This document shows, in pieces, positions 33,444-43,844 of a DNA stretch of 64,000 bases. Source of the stretch: Bacillus bingmayongensis (GTDB taxonomy: Bacteria > Bacillota > Bacilli > Bacillales > Bacillaceae_G). Location: NCBI RefSeq assembly GCF_000299035.1, contig NZ_JH921517.1, positions 1,353,317 to 1,417,316 of the forward strand, in the 5' to 3' direction. Below the pieces are notes generated by a model, which saw only the letters and a list, made by a program, of their open reading frames with translations, made no database searches and was not told the DNA's origin. How positions within the stretch are numbered: the stretch's first letter is position 1; the number at the start of each line of letters is the position of its first letter. Both the position numbers and the translations under genes were made by a program.

Positions 33444-36400
33444 ATGTGGATTACTTCAGAAGTAGAAATTCCAGATGAACTATTTGATAACCTTGAACAA
33501 GGAAGGCTTGTATTATTTGTCGGAGCAGGAGTTTCTATGAAAGGGAAATCAAACTTACCAAATTTCGATGATTTAGTTGATGAAATTGCGGAAGCTTTAT
33601 ATGTTGAAAAGCGTGAAAATACGGAACCGCATGATTATTATCTTGGAAAAGTTGCGAAGACGAAAGATGTACATCAAGTTGCACAAGATCTTGTTGATGT
33701 GAAAAATTCGAAACCGAATCCATTACACTATGCAATTCCACGGCTTTTTTCAGATGATATTGATGTTCGCATCGTTACTACAAATTTTGATCAGCATTTT
33801 ACAAGCGTAATTCGGGAAATGAATCGAGATATCAATATATATTACGCACCTGCACTTCCAACAGGTAGAGCGTTTAAAGGTTTAGCATATATACATGGCA
33901 ATGTAGAACAAGAAAAAGAAAATTTAATATTAACGGATGGTGATTTTGGAAGGGCTTACTTAACAGAGGGATGGGCAAGAAGATTTTTAGTTGATTTATT
34001 TTCAAATTATACGGTGTTATTCATCGGATATAGTCATAATGATCCTGTCATGAAATATTTAGCAACAGGTTTACCGCCGAGTACAAGACGTTATGCATTT
34101 GTTGCGCAAGGAGATAATACATATCACTGGGAGCATTTAGGAGTAAGGCCGATTGTTTATCCAAATAAGGCAAATAATCATCAAGCACTTGTTAAAGCGG
34201 TGAAGCGCTGGGCTGAATTAATGGGAGATAATTATATTACAAAAAGAATGCGGATTCGTGATATCGTGACAGTCCCGCCATCAGTTGAACAAGAGCAATT
34301 ATCATATATAAAGCAATCAGTAAAAAAAATTGAAACACTTCGGTATTTTATAGAATTTGCTCGCGATTACGAGTGGGTAGAATGGTTAGAGGCAGAAGGG
34401 AAACTCCAAAATTTATTTTTGCTTTCCGCTATCCATAATGAAGAGGATGAATTGTTGGCTGAGTGGCTCGTCAAACAATTTCTTTTTAGTCATCAAAAAG
34501 AATTATTTCAGCTTATTTATAAAAATCACTCGAAAGTTTCTCCTTTGTTATGGCGAACCATTTGTACGTATTTAAACGAAACAAAAGAGCCAATTGAACC
34601 GCTACTATTCGCAAAATGGACATTACTTTTATTAGAAACAGCAGAAAAAAATAGCAGCTCTATAGAATTGGTTTCATATTTGTTACATAAATGTTCCTTT
34701 CCTGAACATAAAGAAATTTTCGTATTATTGTTGGCGTTTATTTTGGATGGGAAAATTAAATTAAAACGTGTCAGAAGATGGGAACACGATATGCAAGATT
34801 CAATTGAATTAGAGGAGACAAGTCGTTTGCCAGTTCCCGTATATTCGTTTGTACAAAGAATTTGGGATGAAAGAATGAAACAGCATATCGCGTATTTTGC
34901 CGACCCAATAATGGTCATGGGGTTAGAGAAAATCCAAATGTTATTTTTAAGACAGGCTGCACTGCAGAAAAAAGACGGTGTGACATATAATACAGTCGAA
35001 TTTTCCGACCATGATTTACAGCCAAAAGATTTTACATTTTTAATTCGTATTGTAAAAGAATGTCTCACTTATTTATGTGAAAATAATAAGAGACAGGCAA
35101 ACTATTATATCGCTCAAATGATCGAAACAGATAGTATATTACAAAAACGAATTGCGATAGCTGCGATGAGTAAAAATTCATTTGTAACTGACGATGAAAA
35201 AATCAAATGGCTGTTAGAACAAAGGTTACTCTTACATGTTACATATAGACATGAAGTATTTAAATTTTTAAAGAAGCATTATCTATTTGCTTCGGAGCAA
35301 AGAAAGCAAGAGGTGTTACAAAAGGTTATGAAACACCTTGTTAAAGAGAGAGCTTTTGATGCTTGTCTTGTTATGGATTTACTTTATACATGTGATCCAA
35401 ATAGTAATTGTACAGTACAAGCATATAAAAAAATGAAACAAAAGCACCCTCATTTTTCCCCAGAACGTTACGATGAAAAGCCAGTAGAGGATGCCGTTCA
35501 AAGTATTACATGTAACGTAACGGCTGATGGGCTATTACAGTTGAAAGACCATGAAATGATGAAACAGGTAAGGCTCTTTTCTCATGATGGTATTTTTGAA
35601 CAACGTCATTTTTTAGAAATGTTATCAAAAGCATGTAAATTGAATACAGAATGGAGTATTTCGCTTGCATATCAATTAGTAGGGGAAGATAAGATAAGCA
35701 ATGAAGTATGGTTTGTGTGTATTAGGGCATGGAGAAATAATCGTAAGCTTACAAATCAACAAATACAAAAAATCATTCCGCTCTTGCAACAATTTGTAAG
35801 AAATACGTCTTTCCATTGGTTAATTAGCAGTTTTCTTTATGAAATCAGCAATCGATTAGAAGAATTTCAAGAGGATAGTATACGTGTTGTGAAGCGCTTT
35901 GCCTTTTCTTTATTTCCTCAAGTAATGAAAAGTGATCCGAATTTCAAGATAGAAGAGCATGATTTTTATAATGAGTCAATTCAGCACCCTATTGGAAAGG
36001 TGACGTCAGTATTATTAAAGCTACTAGCATATGACCACTTATACGACCGAAATATTCACGAATACTTGTTTTTATTTGAAGAACAAATGAGAGTATTTTC
36101 ACAGAGTACAAATGTCATGTTTGCACGATTAACTGCAGATATAACATTTTTATATCATATTGAGAAACAATGGTGTAGAAAAAATCTGTTACCATATCTC
36201 GATTTAAAAAAACAAGAAAAAGCAATAAAATATGCATGGGCAGGACTTTGCTATACACAAATAAATTTACCGTTATTTACAGAGATAAGGCGATATATTA
36301 AATATGCAGTCGAACATTTATATTTGTTGCATCCACATACAAAAGAAGTATTTTTAAAGTGGCTCAGCTTTGTATTTATTAAATGTGTATTATATTGGAA

Positions 36401-36932
36401 TCAGCGAGCAGATTGGTTATATCCACTTTTTATACAGGAAACAGAAAATGACAAAATTAAGTTTATGGAACATTTATGTTATTATGTGAAAACATTAAGC
36501 GCGAGAGAACAACATAAATTTTGGACAGCTTGGTTAGCTGGATTTTTAATTGAACGTCCAAAAATGAGTTCTATAACCGGTAGGGAATATGTCATGTTTT
36601 TACGTTTTGTATTATGTATGGATGAAGTTGCAGAAAAAGGATTACAAACCATTCTTAGTCATTTCTCGTCACCATCAGTATGTTACGATCAAGCAGAAAT
36701 GAAACAACTATTTTTGGATATCTTGGAAAAGAAAAAGAACATGCAATATCATGTAGAAGCCTATGGCGAGTTGTTTTTTTCGTTATTACAACACTTGCAT
36801 GAGGCAAATTCTTTTGAAAGTGAAATCATTGAGATTAAACAATTATTAACAGAGTACCAAGTAGAGAATGATTTACTAATATCTATTCAAAACGAAATGA
36901 TTCGTATTGGGATTGTAATCACAAATGGATAA
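33444..36932 (+). CDS. Large SIR2-domain protein, candidate anti-phage NADase
   Basis: 1162 residues. A SIR2-like NAD-binding domain fills about residues 1-270: VLFVGAGVSMKGK (23-35), TTNFD (112-116), the catalytic-type YIHGN with His151, LTDGDFGRAY and IGYSHNDPVMKYL. The remaining 890 residues look helical and repeat-like, with no second enzyme motif; the tail may match DUF4020. There is no membrane segment. Several defence proteins (DSR1, DSR2, ThsA) pair SIR2 NADase with a helical sensor and deplete NAD on infection; this protein has that general shape. It stands alone, with no partner gene. The ATG follows AAGGGGGG. Defence role is inference; a housekeeping deacetylase is unlikely, as no zinc-binding cysteine module is seen. 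Confidence 0.8.
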   Translation: MWITSEVEIPDELFDNLEQGRLVLFVGAGVSMKGKSNLPNFDDLVDEIAEALYVEKRENTEPHDYYLGKVAKTKDVHQVAQDLVDVKNSKPNPLHYAIPRLFSDDIDVRIVTTNFDQHFTSVIREMNRDINIYYAPALPTGRAFKGLAYIHGNVEQEKENLILTDGDFGRAYLTEGWARRFLVDLFSNYTVLFIGYSHNDPVMKYLATGLPPSTRRYAFVAQGDNTYHWEHLGVRPIVYPNKANNHQALVKAVKRWAELMGDNYITKRMRIRDIVTVPPSVEQEQLSYIKQSVKKIETLRYFIEFARDYEWVEWLEAEGKLQNLFLLSAIHNEEDELLAEWLVKQFLFSHQKELFQLIYKNHSKVSPLLWRTICTYLNETKEPIEPLLFAKWTLLLLETAEKNSSSIELVSYLLHKCSFPEHKEIFVLLLAFILDGKIKLKRVRRWEHDMQDSIELEETSRLPVPVYSFVQRIWDERMKQHIAYFADPIMVMGLEKIQMLFLRQAALQKKDGVTYNTVEFSDHDLQPKDFTFLIRIVKECLTYLCENNKRQANYYIAQMIETDSILQKRIAIAAMSKNSFVTDDEKIKWLLEQRLLLHVTYRHEVFKFLKKHYLFASEQRKQEVLQKVMKHLVKERAFDACLVMDLLYTCDPNSNCTVQAYKKMKQKHPHFSPERYDEKPVEDAVQSITCNVTADGLLQLKDHEMMKQVRLFSHDGIFEQRHFLEMLSKACKLNTEWSISLAYQLVGEDKISNEVWFVCIRAWRNNRKLTNQQIQKIIPLLQQFVRNTSFHWLISSFLYEISNRLEEFQEDSIRVVKRFAFSLFPQVMKSDPNFKIEEHDFYNESIQHPIGKVTSVLLKLLAYDHLYDRNIHEYLFLFEEQMRVFSQSTNVMFARLTADITFLYHIEKQWCRKNLLPYLDLKKQEKAIKYAWAGLCYTQINLPLFTEIRRYIKYAVEHLYLLHPHTKEVFLKWLSFVFIKCVLYWNQRADWLYPLFIQETENDKIKFMEHLCYYVKTLSAREQHKFWTAWLAGFLIERPKMSSITGREYVMFLRFVLCMDEVAEKGLQTILSHFSSPSVCYDQAEMKQLFLDILEKKKNMQYHVEAYGELFFSLLQHLHEANSFESEIIEIKQLLTEYQVENDLLISIQNEMIRIGIVITNG

Positions 36933-36982
36933 GGGTGATTATAGGGAAAGAGTGGATTTTTTTAAAATAAAATAAAAAGTTG

Positions 36983-37012
36983 TTGACAGTATTTAAAAAA
37001 GCATTCTATAAT
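36983..37012 (+). promoter_or_regulatory. SigA promoter of the aro operon
   Basis: TTGACA at 36983-36988 and TATAAT at 37007-37012, an 18-base spacer, both perfect hexamers. The transcript would begin at about 37019, just before the first T-box. Confidence 0.85.
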
Positions 37013-37049
37013 ACGAATCATAACTTATTCAATTTCAAAAACATTTGAA

Positions 37050-37311
37050 TAAACAAAGTGCAATGAAGGGATCACAGTAGTGAGGATCTTACTGTAACAG
37101 AGAGCTGATGGTTGGTGTGAATCAGTACAGGGATAATCATGAATTACAGTCTTGGAGCATCTTTTTCGGATTAAAGATATATGTTCTTTATGAAGGAAAA
37201 GCGGTCAAATGATCGTTAACAGTGAAGAGAGGTAGACGAAATAAGTCTACAACTAGGGTGGTACCGCGATAAATATCGTCCCTACTGATTGGATCAGTAG
37301 GGACTTTTTGT
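37050..37311 (+). ncRNA. T-box riboswitch 1 (Tyr), upstream of the aro operon
   Basis: The T-box sequence AGGGTGGTACCGCG is at 37255-37268, followed by the terminator (37278-37311). Stem I carries AGAGAGCTGATGG and the AGTA-type element. The specifier is read as TAC (Tyr) at 37145-37147 in the context GAATTACAG. Uncharged tRNA-Tyr should stabilise the antiterminator. It lies in tandem with a second T-box. Confidence 0.92.
37278..37311 (+). terminator. T-box 1 regulated terminator
   Basis: GTCCCTACTGAT pairs with ATCAGTAGGGAC and runs into TTTTTG. Confidence 0.9.
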
Positions 37312-37344
37312 ATTTTTGTGGTCCAACTTGAAAATGGAATATAA

Positions 37345-37600
37345 CATGCGATGAAAGGAAAAGGAGTAGTAGTTGTTTCCCTGTAACAGAGAGCTGGTGG
37401 TTGGTGTGAACCAGTACAAAGACAAGTGCGAATTACAGTCCTGGAGCATCTTTTTCGTAGTAAAGATAATAGTCTTTATGAAGGGAAAGACGGTCAAATG
37501 ATCGTTAACAGTGAAGAGAGGTAGACGAAATAAGTCTGCAACTAGGGTGGTACCGCGATAAATATCGTCCCTACTGAGTAGATCAGTAGGGATTTTTTGT
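37345..37600 (+). ncRNA. T-box riboswitch 2 (Tyr), tandem copy
   Basis: The T-box sequence AGGGTGGTACCGCG is at 37544-37557 and the specifier TAC at 37434-37436 in GAATTACAG. The terminator is at 37567-37600. The core is nearly identical to copy 1, so the pair is a recent duplication, and read-through needs both to bind uncharged tRNA-Tyr. Confidence 0.92.
37567..37600 (+). terminator. T-box 2 regulated terminator
   Basis: GTCCCTACTGA pairs with TCAGTAGGGAT followed by TTTTTG. Confidence 0.9.
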
Positions 37601-37714
37601 ACACAGAAAAGGCGGTAACGATCCCATAATAAGTTTGTATAACTCATTGATTCAGAAAATAGGGAATTTTTATTCTCTTACTATACTTTTAAAACATTAG
37701 AGGAGGACTTTAAA

Positions 37715-38791
37715 ATGGCAAATCATGAATTAGAACAATTACGTAAACAGGTGGATAAAATCAATTTACAGTTACTAGAACTATTAAATGAAAGAGGTAA
37801 AATTGTTCAAAAGATTGGAGAACAAAAACAAGTGCAAGGTACGAAACGTTTTGACCCAGTTCGTGAGCGCGAAGTACTGGATATGATCGCGGAACATAAT
37901 GAAGGACCATTCGAAACTTCAACAGTTCAGCACATTTTCAAAACGATTTTCAAAGCGAGCTTAGAATTGCAAGAAGATGACAACCGTAAAGCATTACTTG
38001 TTTCACGTAAAAAGAAAAAAGAAAATACAATCGTTGATGTAAAAGGTGAATTATTAGGAAATGGAACGCAAACATTCATCATGGGTCCATGTGCGGTAGA
38101 AAGCCTAGAGCAAGTTCGCCAAGTTGGGCAAGCGATGAAAGAACAAGGATTAAAATTAATGCGCGGCGGTGCTTTCAAACCGAGAACATCACCATACGAT
38201 TTCCAAGGATTAGGGGTTGAAGGCTTACAAATTTTACGTCAAGTAGCTGACGAATTCGACTTAGCGATTATCAGTGAAATCTTAAATCCAAACGATGTAG
38301 AAATGGCCCTTGATTACGTTGATGTCATTCAAGTTGGGGCACGAAACATGCAAAACTTCGATTTATTAAGAGCTGTAGGTAAAGTAAATAAACCTGTATT
38401 ATTAAAACGTGGTTTAGCAGCGACAATTGACGAGTTCATCAATGCAGCTGAATACATCATTGCGCAAGGAAATGATCAAATTATACTATGTGAGCGCGGT
38501 ATCCGCACATACGAAAGAGCAACACGTAATACGTTAGATATTTCAGCCGTACCAATCTTAAAGAAAGAAACACATTTACCAGTTGTTGTGGACGTAACAC
38601 ATTCTACAGGACGCAGAGATTTATTATTGCCAACTGCAAAAGCAGCACTAGCAATCGGAGCAGACGCAGTCATGGCAGAAGTACATCCGGACCCAGCAGT
38701 TGCATTATCTGATTCAGCGCAGCAAATGGATATTCCGGAGTTCCATAAATTCATGGAAGAGTTAAAAGGATTCAAAAATAAATTATCTTAA
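37715..38791 (+). CDS. aroF: Bifunctional DAHP synthase / chorismate mutase
   Basis: 358-residue cytoplasmic enzyme. Residues 1-90 are an AroQ chorismate mutase ([34 protein letters not shown]) and 95-358 a DAHP synthase barrel ([47 protein letters not shown]). It joins PEP and erythrose-4-phosphate for the first shikimate step; in Bacillus the mutase domain gives feedback control by chorismate and prephenate. Length equals the B. subtilis enzyme there called AroA. The gene is behind two Tyr T-boxes. The ATG follows GGAGGA. Confidence 0.95.
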   Translation: MANHELEQLRKQVDKINLQLLELLNERGKIVQKIGEQKQVQGTKRFDPVREREVLDMIAEHNEGPFETSTVQHIFKTIFKASLELQEDDNRKALLVSRKKKKENTIVDVKGELLGNGTQTFIMGPCAVESLEQVRQVGQAMKEQGLKLMRGGAFKPRTSPYDFQGLGVEGLQILRQVADEFDLAIISEILNPNDVEMALDYVDVIQVGARNMQNFDLLRAVGKVNKPVLLKRGLAATIDEFINAAEYIIAQGNDQIILCERGIRTYERATRNTLDISAVPILKKETHLPVVVDVTHSTGRRDLLLPTAKAALAIGADAVMAEVHPDPAVALSDSAQQMDIPEFHKFMEELKGFKNKLS

Positions 38792-38811
38792 TTTCATATT
38801 AAATATGCGTA

Positions 38812-39060
38812 GAAAGGGAAACAGTAGTGCTTATCTCCCTGTTTATAGAGAGCTGATGGATGGTGAGAATCAGTACAAAGATAAGCATGAATTACAGCCC
38901 TAGAGCATCTTTTTCGTAGTAAAGATAATAGTCTTTATGAAGGGAAAGACGGTCTCATAGATCGTTAAAAATGATAAGAGGTAGACGAAAAATAGTCTAT
39001 AATTAGGGTGGTACCGCGATAATAATCGTCCCTACTGAGCGCTCAGTAGGGACTTTTTTG
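38812..39060 (+). ncRNA. T-box riboswitch 3 (Tyr), inside the aro operon
   Basis: The T-box sequence AGGGTGGTACCGCG is at 39005-39018 and the specifier TAC at 38893-38895 in GAATTACAG. The terminator is at 39028-39060. It lies between the DAHP synthase and chorismate synthase genes, so downstream genes have a further layer of tRNA-Tyr control. The stem sequence is more diverged than copies 1 and 2. Confidence 0.92.
39028..39060 (+). terminator. T-box 3 regulated terminator
   Basis: GTCCCTACTGAGC pairs with GCTCAGTAGGGAC and runs into TTTTTTG. Confidence 0.9.
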
Positions 39061-39089
39061 TACAAAAAAATAATAAAGGGGTAAGAGAA

Positions 39090-40262
39090 ATGAGATATAT
39101 TACAGCCGGAGAATCACATGGTCCGCAGTTAACTGTTATTTTGGAAGGTGTACCTGCAGGACTATCGTTACAAGCAGAACATATTAATAAGGAATTACTA
39201 AGAAGACAAAAAGGGCATGGTCGCGGGAGACGCATGCAAATTGAAACAGATACAGTAGAAATTGTAAGTGGTGTGCGCCACGGAATGACACTTGGTTCAC
39301 CAATTACATTAATCGTAAAAAATGATGATTTTAAACATTGGACGAAAGTAATGGGAGCTGAACCGATTTCGGAGCAAGAAAGTAAAGAAATGAAACGCAC
39401 GATTACAAAACCACGTCCAGGACATGCAGATTTAAACGGTGCAATTAAATATGGTCACCGTGATATACGAAATGTTTTAGAACGTTCTTCTGCACGGGAG
39501 ACAACTGTAAGAGTAGCTGCTGGCGCGGTTGCAAAACGAATTTTAAAAGAATTAGGTATACAAATTGCAGGGCATGTTCTTGAAATTGGCGGGATAAAAG
39601 CAAATCGTGTAGGCCAATTGCCAATAGAAGAGATCCAAACAATTACAGAAAATTCACCTGTTCGTTGTCTAGATAAAGAAGTAGAGCAAAAAATGATGGA
39701 TGCAATTGATACTGCGAAAAGCAGTGGAGATTCAATTGGTGGAATTGTAGAAGTAATGGCAGAAGGGATGCCAATTGGCGTTGGGAGTTATGTACATTAT
39801 GATCGAAAATTAGATGCAAAACTTGCAGGAGCAATTATGAGTATTAATGCTTTTAAAGGCGCTGAAATTGGAATTGGGTTTGAGGCGGCAAGGCAGCCTG
39901 GAAGTTCGGTACATGATGAAATCATATGGGATGAAGGAAAAGGATATGCAAGAAAAACAAATAACGCAGGTGGATTAGAAGGTGGTATGACAACAGGAAT
40001 GCCAATTGTTGTAAGAGGTGTTATGAAGCCAATTCCTACATTATATAAACCACTAGCAAGTGTAGATATTGATACGAAAGAAGCATTCCAAGCAAGTATT
40101 GAACGATCTGATAGCTGTGCAGTTCCAGCAGCAAGTGTTGTTGCAGAGGCTGTTGTTGCATGGGAGCTTGCTGATGCATTAGTTGAACAATTCGGAAAAG
40201 ATCGCATGGAATTAATCGAACAAAATATTATGCAGCATAACAAGTATGCAAAAGAATTTTAA
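39090..40262 (+). CDS. aroC: Chorismate synthase
   Basis: 390-residue FMN-dependent lyase that turns EPSP into chorismate. Signature segments are [85 protein letters not shown] and [25 protein letters not shown]. subtilis calls this gene aroF. The ATG at 39090 follows AAGGGG. It starts 30 bases after T-box 3. Confidence 0.96.
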   Translation: MRYITAGESHGPQLTVILEGVPAGLSLQAEHINKELLRRQKGHGRGRRMQIETDTVEIVSGVRHGMTLGSPITLIVKNDDFKHWTKVMGAEPISEQESKEMKRTITKPRPGHADLNGAIKYGHRDIRNVLERSSARETTVRVAAGAVAKRILKELGIQIAGHVLEIGGIKANRVGQLPIEEIQTITENSPVRCLDKEVEQKMMDAIDTAKSSGDSIGGIVEVMAEGMPIGVGSYVHYDRKLDAKLAGAIMSINAFKGAEIGIGFEAARQPGSSVHDEIIWDEGKGYARKTNNAGGLEGGMTTGMPIVVRGVMKPIPTLYKPLASVDIDTKEAFQASIERSDSCAVPAASVVAEAVVAWELADALVEQFGKDRMELIEQNIMQHNKYAKEF

Positions 40263-40277
40263 AAAGGATGGATACAG

Positions 40278-41378
40278 ATGAAGGTAAAAGAGCAATTATC
40301 ATCATTACAGCCATATAAACCAGGTAAATCAGCACAGCAAATGAAAGAAGTATATGGCGATCATTCATTTGTAAAATTAGCATCAAATGAAAATCCATTT
40401 GGTTGTTCACCGCGCGTTATGGAAGAATTACAAAAAGCGTGGCATGAACATGCCTTATATCCTGATGGAGGAGCTGTAGAACTTCGCCAAACAATTGCAG
40501 AAAAACTACAAGTTCAAAAGGATCAAATTATATGTGGAAGTGGACTCGATGAAGTCATTCAAATGATAAGCCGTACAGTGCTTTGCGTGGGCGGTAATGT
40601 TGTAACAGCAGGAGAAACTTTCCCGCAATATCGTCATCATGCAGTGATTGAAGGTTGCGAAGTAAAAGAAATTCCACTGCAAAATGGATCATACAACTTA
40701 GAGGAAATTGCAGAAGCAATAGATGAAAAAACAAAAATTGTTTGGATTTGTAATCCGAATAATCCGACGGGCACATATATTGATGAGCGAAAATTAAATG
40801 AATTTATAAATAGAGTGCATGACAGTGCGCTAATTGTAATCGATGAAGCGTACTATGAATATGTCACGGCGAAAGACTTTCCAGAAACAATACCGTTATT
40901 GAGAAACCATAAAAACCTTCTTATATTACGAACATTTTCTAAAGCATATGGTTTAGCATCATTTCGCGTAGGATATGCAGTTGGGCAGGAAGAATTGATT
41001 GAGAGATTAAATGTTGTTCGTTTGCCATTTAATGTTTCTTCATTTGCGCAAAGAGCAGCAACAATCGCTTGTCATGATGAAGAATTCATAAAGGAGGTAG
41101 TTCATGTGAATCGAGAAGGATTAGAGCGATATGAAAGCTTTTGTAACGAGAATAAGATTCCGTTTTATTCTTCTCAAACAAACTTTATCTTTTTGCCAGT
41201 AGATGATGCACAAGAGATTTATGATAAATGTGCACATGCAGGCTTTATTATTCGTCCGTTTCCGAACGGTGTTCGCATTACAATTGGGACGAGTGAACAG
41301 AATGAGGGAGTGATTTCAGTGTTAAAACAGCACTTTATAAATAGAAAAAATAAGTTTCGAGATGAGACAAATGTGTAA
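40278..41378 (+). CDS. hisC: Histidinol-phosphate / aromatic amino acid aminotransferase
   Basis: 366-residue class I/II PLP aminotransferase. The PLP lysine is in RTFSKAYGLASFRVGYAVG, substrate-loop residues in VKLASNENPFGCSP, and VWICNPNNPTGTYID is present. In Bacillus HisC-type enzymes serve both histidine and Tyr/Phe synthesis. Lying between aroC and tyrA, this one probably converts 4-hydroxyphenylpyruvate and phenylpyruvate. It is 15 bases behind aroC; the end overlaps tyrA. Confidence 0.9.
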   Translation: MKVKEQLSSLQPYKPGKSAQQMKEVYGDHSFVKLASNENPFGCSPRVMEELQKAWHEHALYPDGGAVELRQTIAEKLQVQKDQIICGSGLDEVIQMISRTVLCVGGNVVTAGETFPQYRHHAVIEGCEVKEIPLQNGSYNLEEIAEAIDEKTKIVWICNPNNPTGTYIDERKLNEFINRVHDSALIVIDEAYYEYVTAKDFPETIPLLRNHKNLLILRTFSKAYGLASFRVGYAVGQEELIERLNVVRLPFNVSSFAQRAATIACHDEEFIKEVVHVNREGLERYESFCNENKIPFYSSQTNFIFLPVDDAQEIYDKCAHAGFIIRPFPNGVRITIGTSEQNEGVISVLKQHFINRKNKFRDETNV

Positions 41379-42471
41379 AAAAGTTTTATTAATTGGTACA
41401 GGATTAATTGGTGGTTCTCTCGCATTAGCGATTAAAAGAGAACATGAAGTGATGATTACTGGCTATGATATTCATAGTGAACAAGTGGAGCGTGCGAAAG
41501 AACTTCACGTAATTGATGAAATTGCAAGAGATTTACAAACTGCTTGTGAGGAGGCAGAATTAATCATTTTTGCTTCCCCAGTTGAAGAAACAACAAAGTT
41601 ACTGCGTCAGCTTTCATTATATGACTTACGTGAAGATGTAATTGTTACAGATGTAGGAAGTACAAAAGGGAAAATCATGAATGAAGCAGAAGCTTTATTA
41701 CCAAACGGAATCTCTTTCATTGGGGGCCATCCGATGGCAGGTTCGCACAAAACCGGAGTTGAAAGTGCAAAAGCACACTTGTTTGAAAATGCATTTTACA
41801 TTTTAACACCATTGAGTCATGTGGCAAATCATCGAGTAGAACAACTAAAAGAATGGTTAAGAGGAACAGGTTCTCATTTTCTTGTATTGAATACGGAAGA
41901 ACATGATTATGTAACAGGAATTGTAAGTCATTTTCCTCATTTAATTGCCGCGGGCCTAGTGAAACAAGTTGAAAAGCATGCAGGGGATAATCCACTCATT
42001 CATCAACTTGCTGCTGGTGGATTCAAAGATATTACACGTATTGCATCAAGTAGTCCCAAAATGTGGAGTGATATTGTAAAACAAAATCGAAATCATTTAT
42101 TACAGCTACTAGAAGAGTGGATATTAGAAATGAAAGAGTTACACAAAACGGTTGCTAATGGCGATGCGGATGAGTTGCAGAACTATTTTGCAAACGCCAA
42201 AGAATACCGTGATTCTTTACCAGTTCGTAAAAGCGGAGCAATTCCAGCTTATCATGACTTATATGTCGACGTTTTAGATAAAGTAGGGGCATTGGCTCAT
42301 ATTACGAGTATTTTAGCTCATAAAGAAATTAGTATTACAAATCTGCAAATTATAGAAGCACGTGAAGGATTACTTGGTGTGCTTCGCATTAGTTTCCAAA
42401 GAGAAGAGGATCGTCAAAAAGCAACGATCACACTACAAAAAGAAGAATATCAAACATATGAAACAATGTAA
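41362..42471 (+). CDS. tyrA: Prephenate dehydrogenase TyrA with ACT domain
   Basis: 369-residue enzyme forming 4-hydroxyphenylpyruvate from prephenate. The Rossmann motif is LLIGTGLIGGSLALAIKRE, and FIGGHPMAGSHKTGVESA is the substrate region. A C-terminal ACT domain spans about 295-369 (DVLDKVGALAHITSILAHKEISITNLQIIEAREG), the likely site of feedback control by tyrosine. It overlaps hisC by 17 bases; the ATG at 41371 is an alternative start. Its Tyr-branch role fits the Tyr T-boxes. Confidence 0.93.
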   Translation: MRQMCKKVLLIGTGLIGGSLALAIKREHEVMITGYDIHSEQVERAKELHVIDEIARDLQTACEEAELIIFASPVEETTKLLRQLSLYDLREDVIVTDVGSTKGKIMNEAEALLPNGISFIGGHPMAGSHKTGVESAKAHLFENAFYILTPLSHVANHRVEQLKEWLRGTGSHFLVLNTEEHDYVTGIVSHFPHLIAAGLVKQVEKHAGDNPLIHQLAAGGFKDITRIASSSPKMWSDIVKQNRNHLLQLLEEWILEMKELHKTVANGDADELQNYFANAKEYRDSLPVRKSGAIPAYHDLYVDVLDKVGALAHITSILAHKEISITNLQIIEAREGLLGVLRISFQREEDRQKATITLQKEEYQTYETM

Positions 42472-42489
42472 TAAGGAGGGGGCTGAAAG

Positions 42490-43794
42490 ATGAAAGAACA
42501 CGTTATACAAACTGTAAAAAACGGATTAAAAGGTACTATTACAATCCCTGGAGATAAATCTATCTCACACCGTGCCGTTATGTTTGGAGCAATTGCGCAA
42601 GGGAAAACAACAATTAAAGGTTTTCTGCCTGGTGCAGATTGTTTAAGTACAATTTCTTGTTTTAGAGAAATGGGAGTAGAAATTTCACAAAATAGTGATG
42701 AGGTAGTTGTCATTGGAAAAGGATTAGAAGGGTTACAAGAACCTAAAAATATTTTAGATGTTGGTAATTCAGGTACAACGATTCGGTTAATGTCTGGGAT
42801 ACTTGCAAATACGCCTTTCCATTCCTGTATCCAAGGGGATTCGTCTATTGGAAAAAGACCAATGAAACGTGTAACGAATCCGCTTGGGCTTATGGGAGCA
42901 AAAATTGACGGTAGAGAAGAAGGAACATTTACGCCACTTACAATACGAGGTGGAAATTTAAAAGCAATCGACTATACTTCACCTGTAGCAAGCGCACAAG
43001 TAAAATCAGCAATTTTACTTGCAGGACTGACCGCAGAAGGTGTAACAACTGTTACAGAACCTCAAATTTCACGAGATCATACCGAAAGAATGCTTGAGGC
43101 ATTTGGGGTTACGGTAACACGTGAGGGAAAAACAGTGAAGATTGCGGGTGGACAAAAATTAGTAGGGACTGATATACAAGTACCTGGTGATGTTTCTTCA
43201 GCAGCATTTTTCTTAGCCGCAGGAGCCATTGTCCCAAATAGTAAACTTGTACTACAAAATGTTGGAATGAATCCAACTCGTACAGGAATTATCGATGTTC
43301 TTACTAAAATGGGTGCTAAATTAGGAATACATCCTATTCATAATGATGCGTCAGAACCAGCTGCGAATATTACGATTGAAACGTCCTCACTTAAAGGGAT
43401 TGAAATTGGTGGAGATATAATACCAAGACTTATTGATGAAATTCCAATCATTGCGCTTGCAGCAACACAAGCAGAAGGAATTACGGTTATTAAGGATGCA
43501 CATGAATTGAAAGTAAAAGAAACAAACCGAATAGATACAGTTGTAGCAGAATTAACAAAGCTGGGAGCACATATCGAAGCAACAGATGATGGAATGGTTA
43601 TTTACGGTAAGTCTTCGTTAAAGGGGAATAAAGTAAATAGTCATGGTGATCACCGAATCGGTATGATGCTTGCGATTGCAGGCTCTATAGCTGAGGGTAA
43701 AACAGCACTCGAAGATGCAGAGGCTGTTGGAGTTTCGTATCCTACATTCTTTAAGGAACTGAGCAAACTACAAACAGAATTGGAAAAGGCATAA
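42490..43794 (+). CDS. aroA: 3-phosphoshikimate 1-carboxyvinyltransferase (EPSP synthase)
   Basis: 434-residue two-domain enzyme transferring enolpyruvate from PEP to shikimate-3-phosphate. Motifs: [35 protein letters not shown], the PEP-site region [26 protein letters not shown] and [18 protein letters not shown]. Segment pattern and Bacillus origin suggest a class II enzyme. The ATG at 42490 follows AGGAGGGG. It is the last gene of the aro operon. Confidence 0.95.
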   Translation: MKEHVIQTVKNGLKGTITIPGDKSISHRAVMFGAIAQGKTTIKGFLPGADCLSTISCFREMGVEISQNSDEVVVIGKGLEGLQEPKNILDVGNSGTTIRLMSGILANTPFHSCIQGDSSIGKRPMKRVTNPLGLMGAKIDGREEGTFTPLTIRGGNLKAIDYTSPVASAQVKSAILLAGLTAEGVTTVTEPQISRDHTERMLEAFGVTVTREGKTVKIAGGQKLVGTDIQVPGDVSSAAFFLAAGAIVPNSKLVLQNVGMNPTRTGIIDVLTKMGAKLGIHPIHNDASEPAANITIETSSLKGIEIGGDIIPRLIDEIPIIALAATQAEGITVIKDAHELKVKETNRIDTVVAELTKLGAHIEATDDGMVIYGKSSLKGNKVNSHGDHRIGMMLAIAGSIAEGKTALEDAEAVGVSYPTFFKELSKLQTELEKA

Positions 43795-43798
43795 AGTA

Positions 43799-43844
43799 AA
43801 ACGTCTATAACAATAGTAAGGACATTTGTTATAGACGTTTTTGA
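43799..43844. terminator. Terminator of the aro operon
   Basis: AAACGTCTATAACAA pairs with TTGTTATAGACGTTTTT around a 12-base loop. It also abuts the end of the convergent minus-strand gene. Confidence 0.85.

Noticed and set aside
34526-35068. 180-codon minus-strand frame inside the SIR2 gene
   Set aside because: Antisense shadow of a strongly supported coding frame; composition is not protein-like.
37294-37647. 117-codon minus-strand frame over T-box 2
   Set aside because: The region is fully explained by the riboswitch; no ribosome site on the minus strand.
39797-40243. 148-codon minus-strand frame inside aroC
   Set aside because: Antisense shadow; chorismate synthase motifs run through the whole stretch on the other strand.
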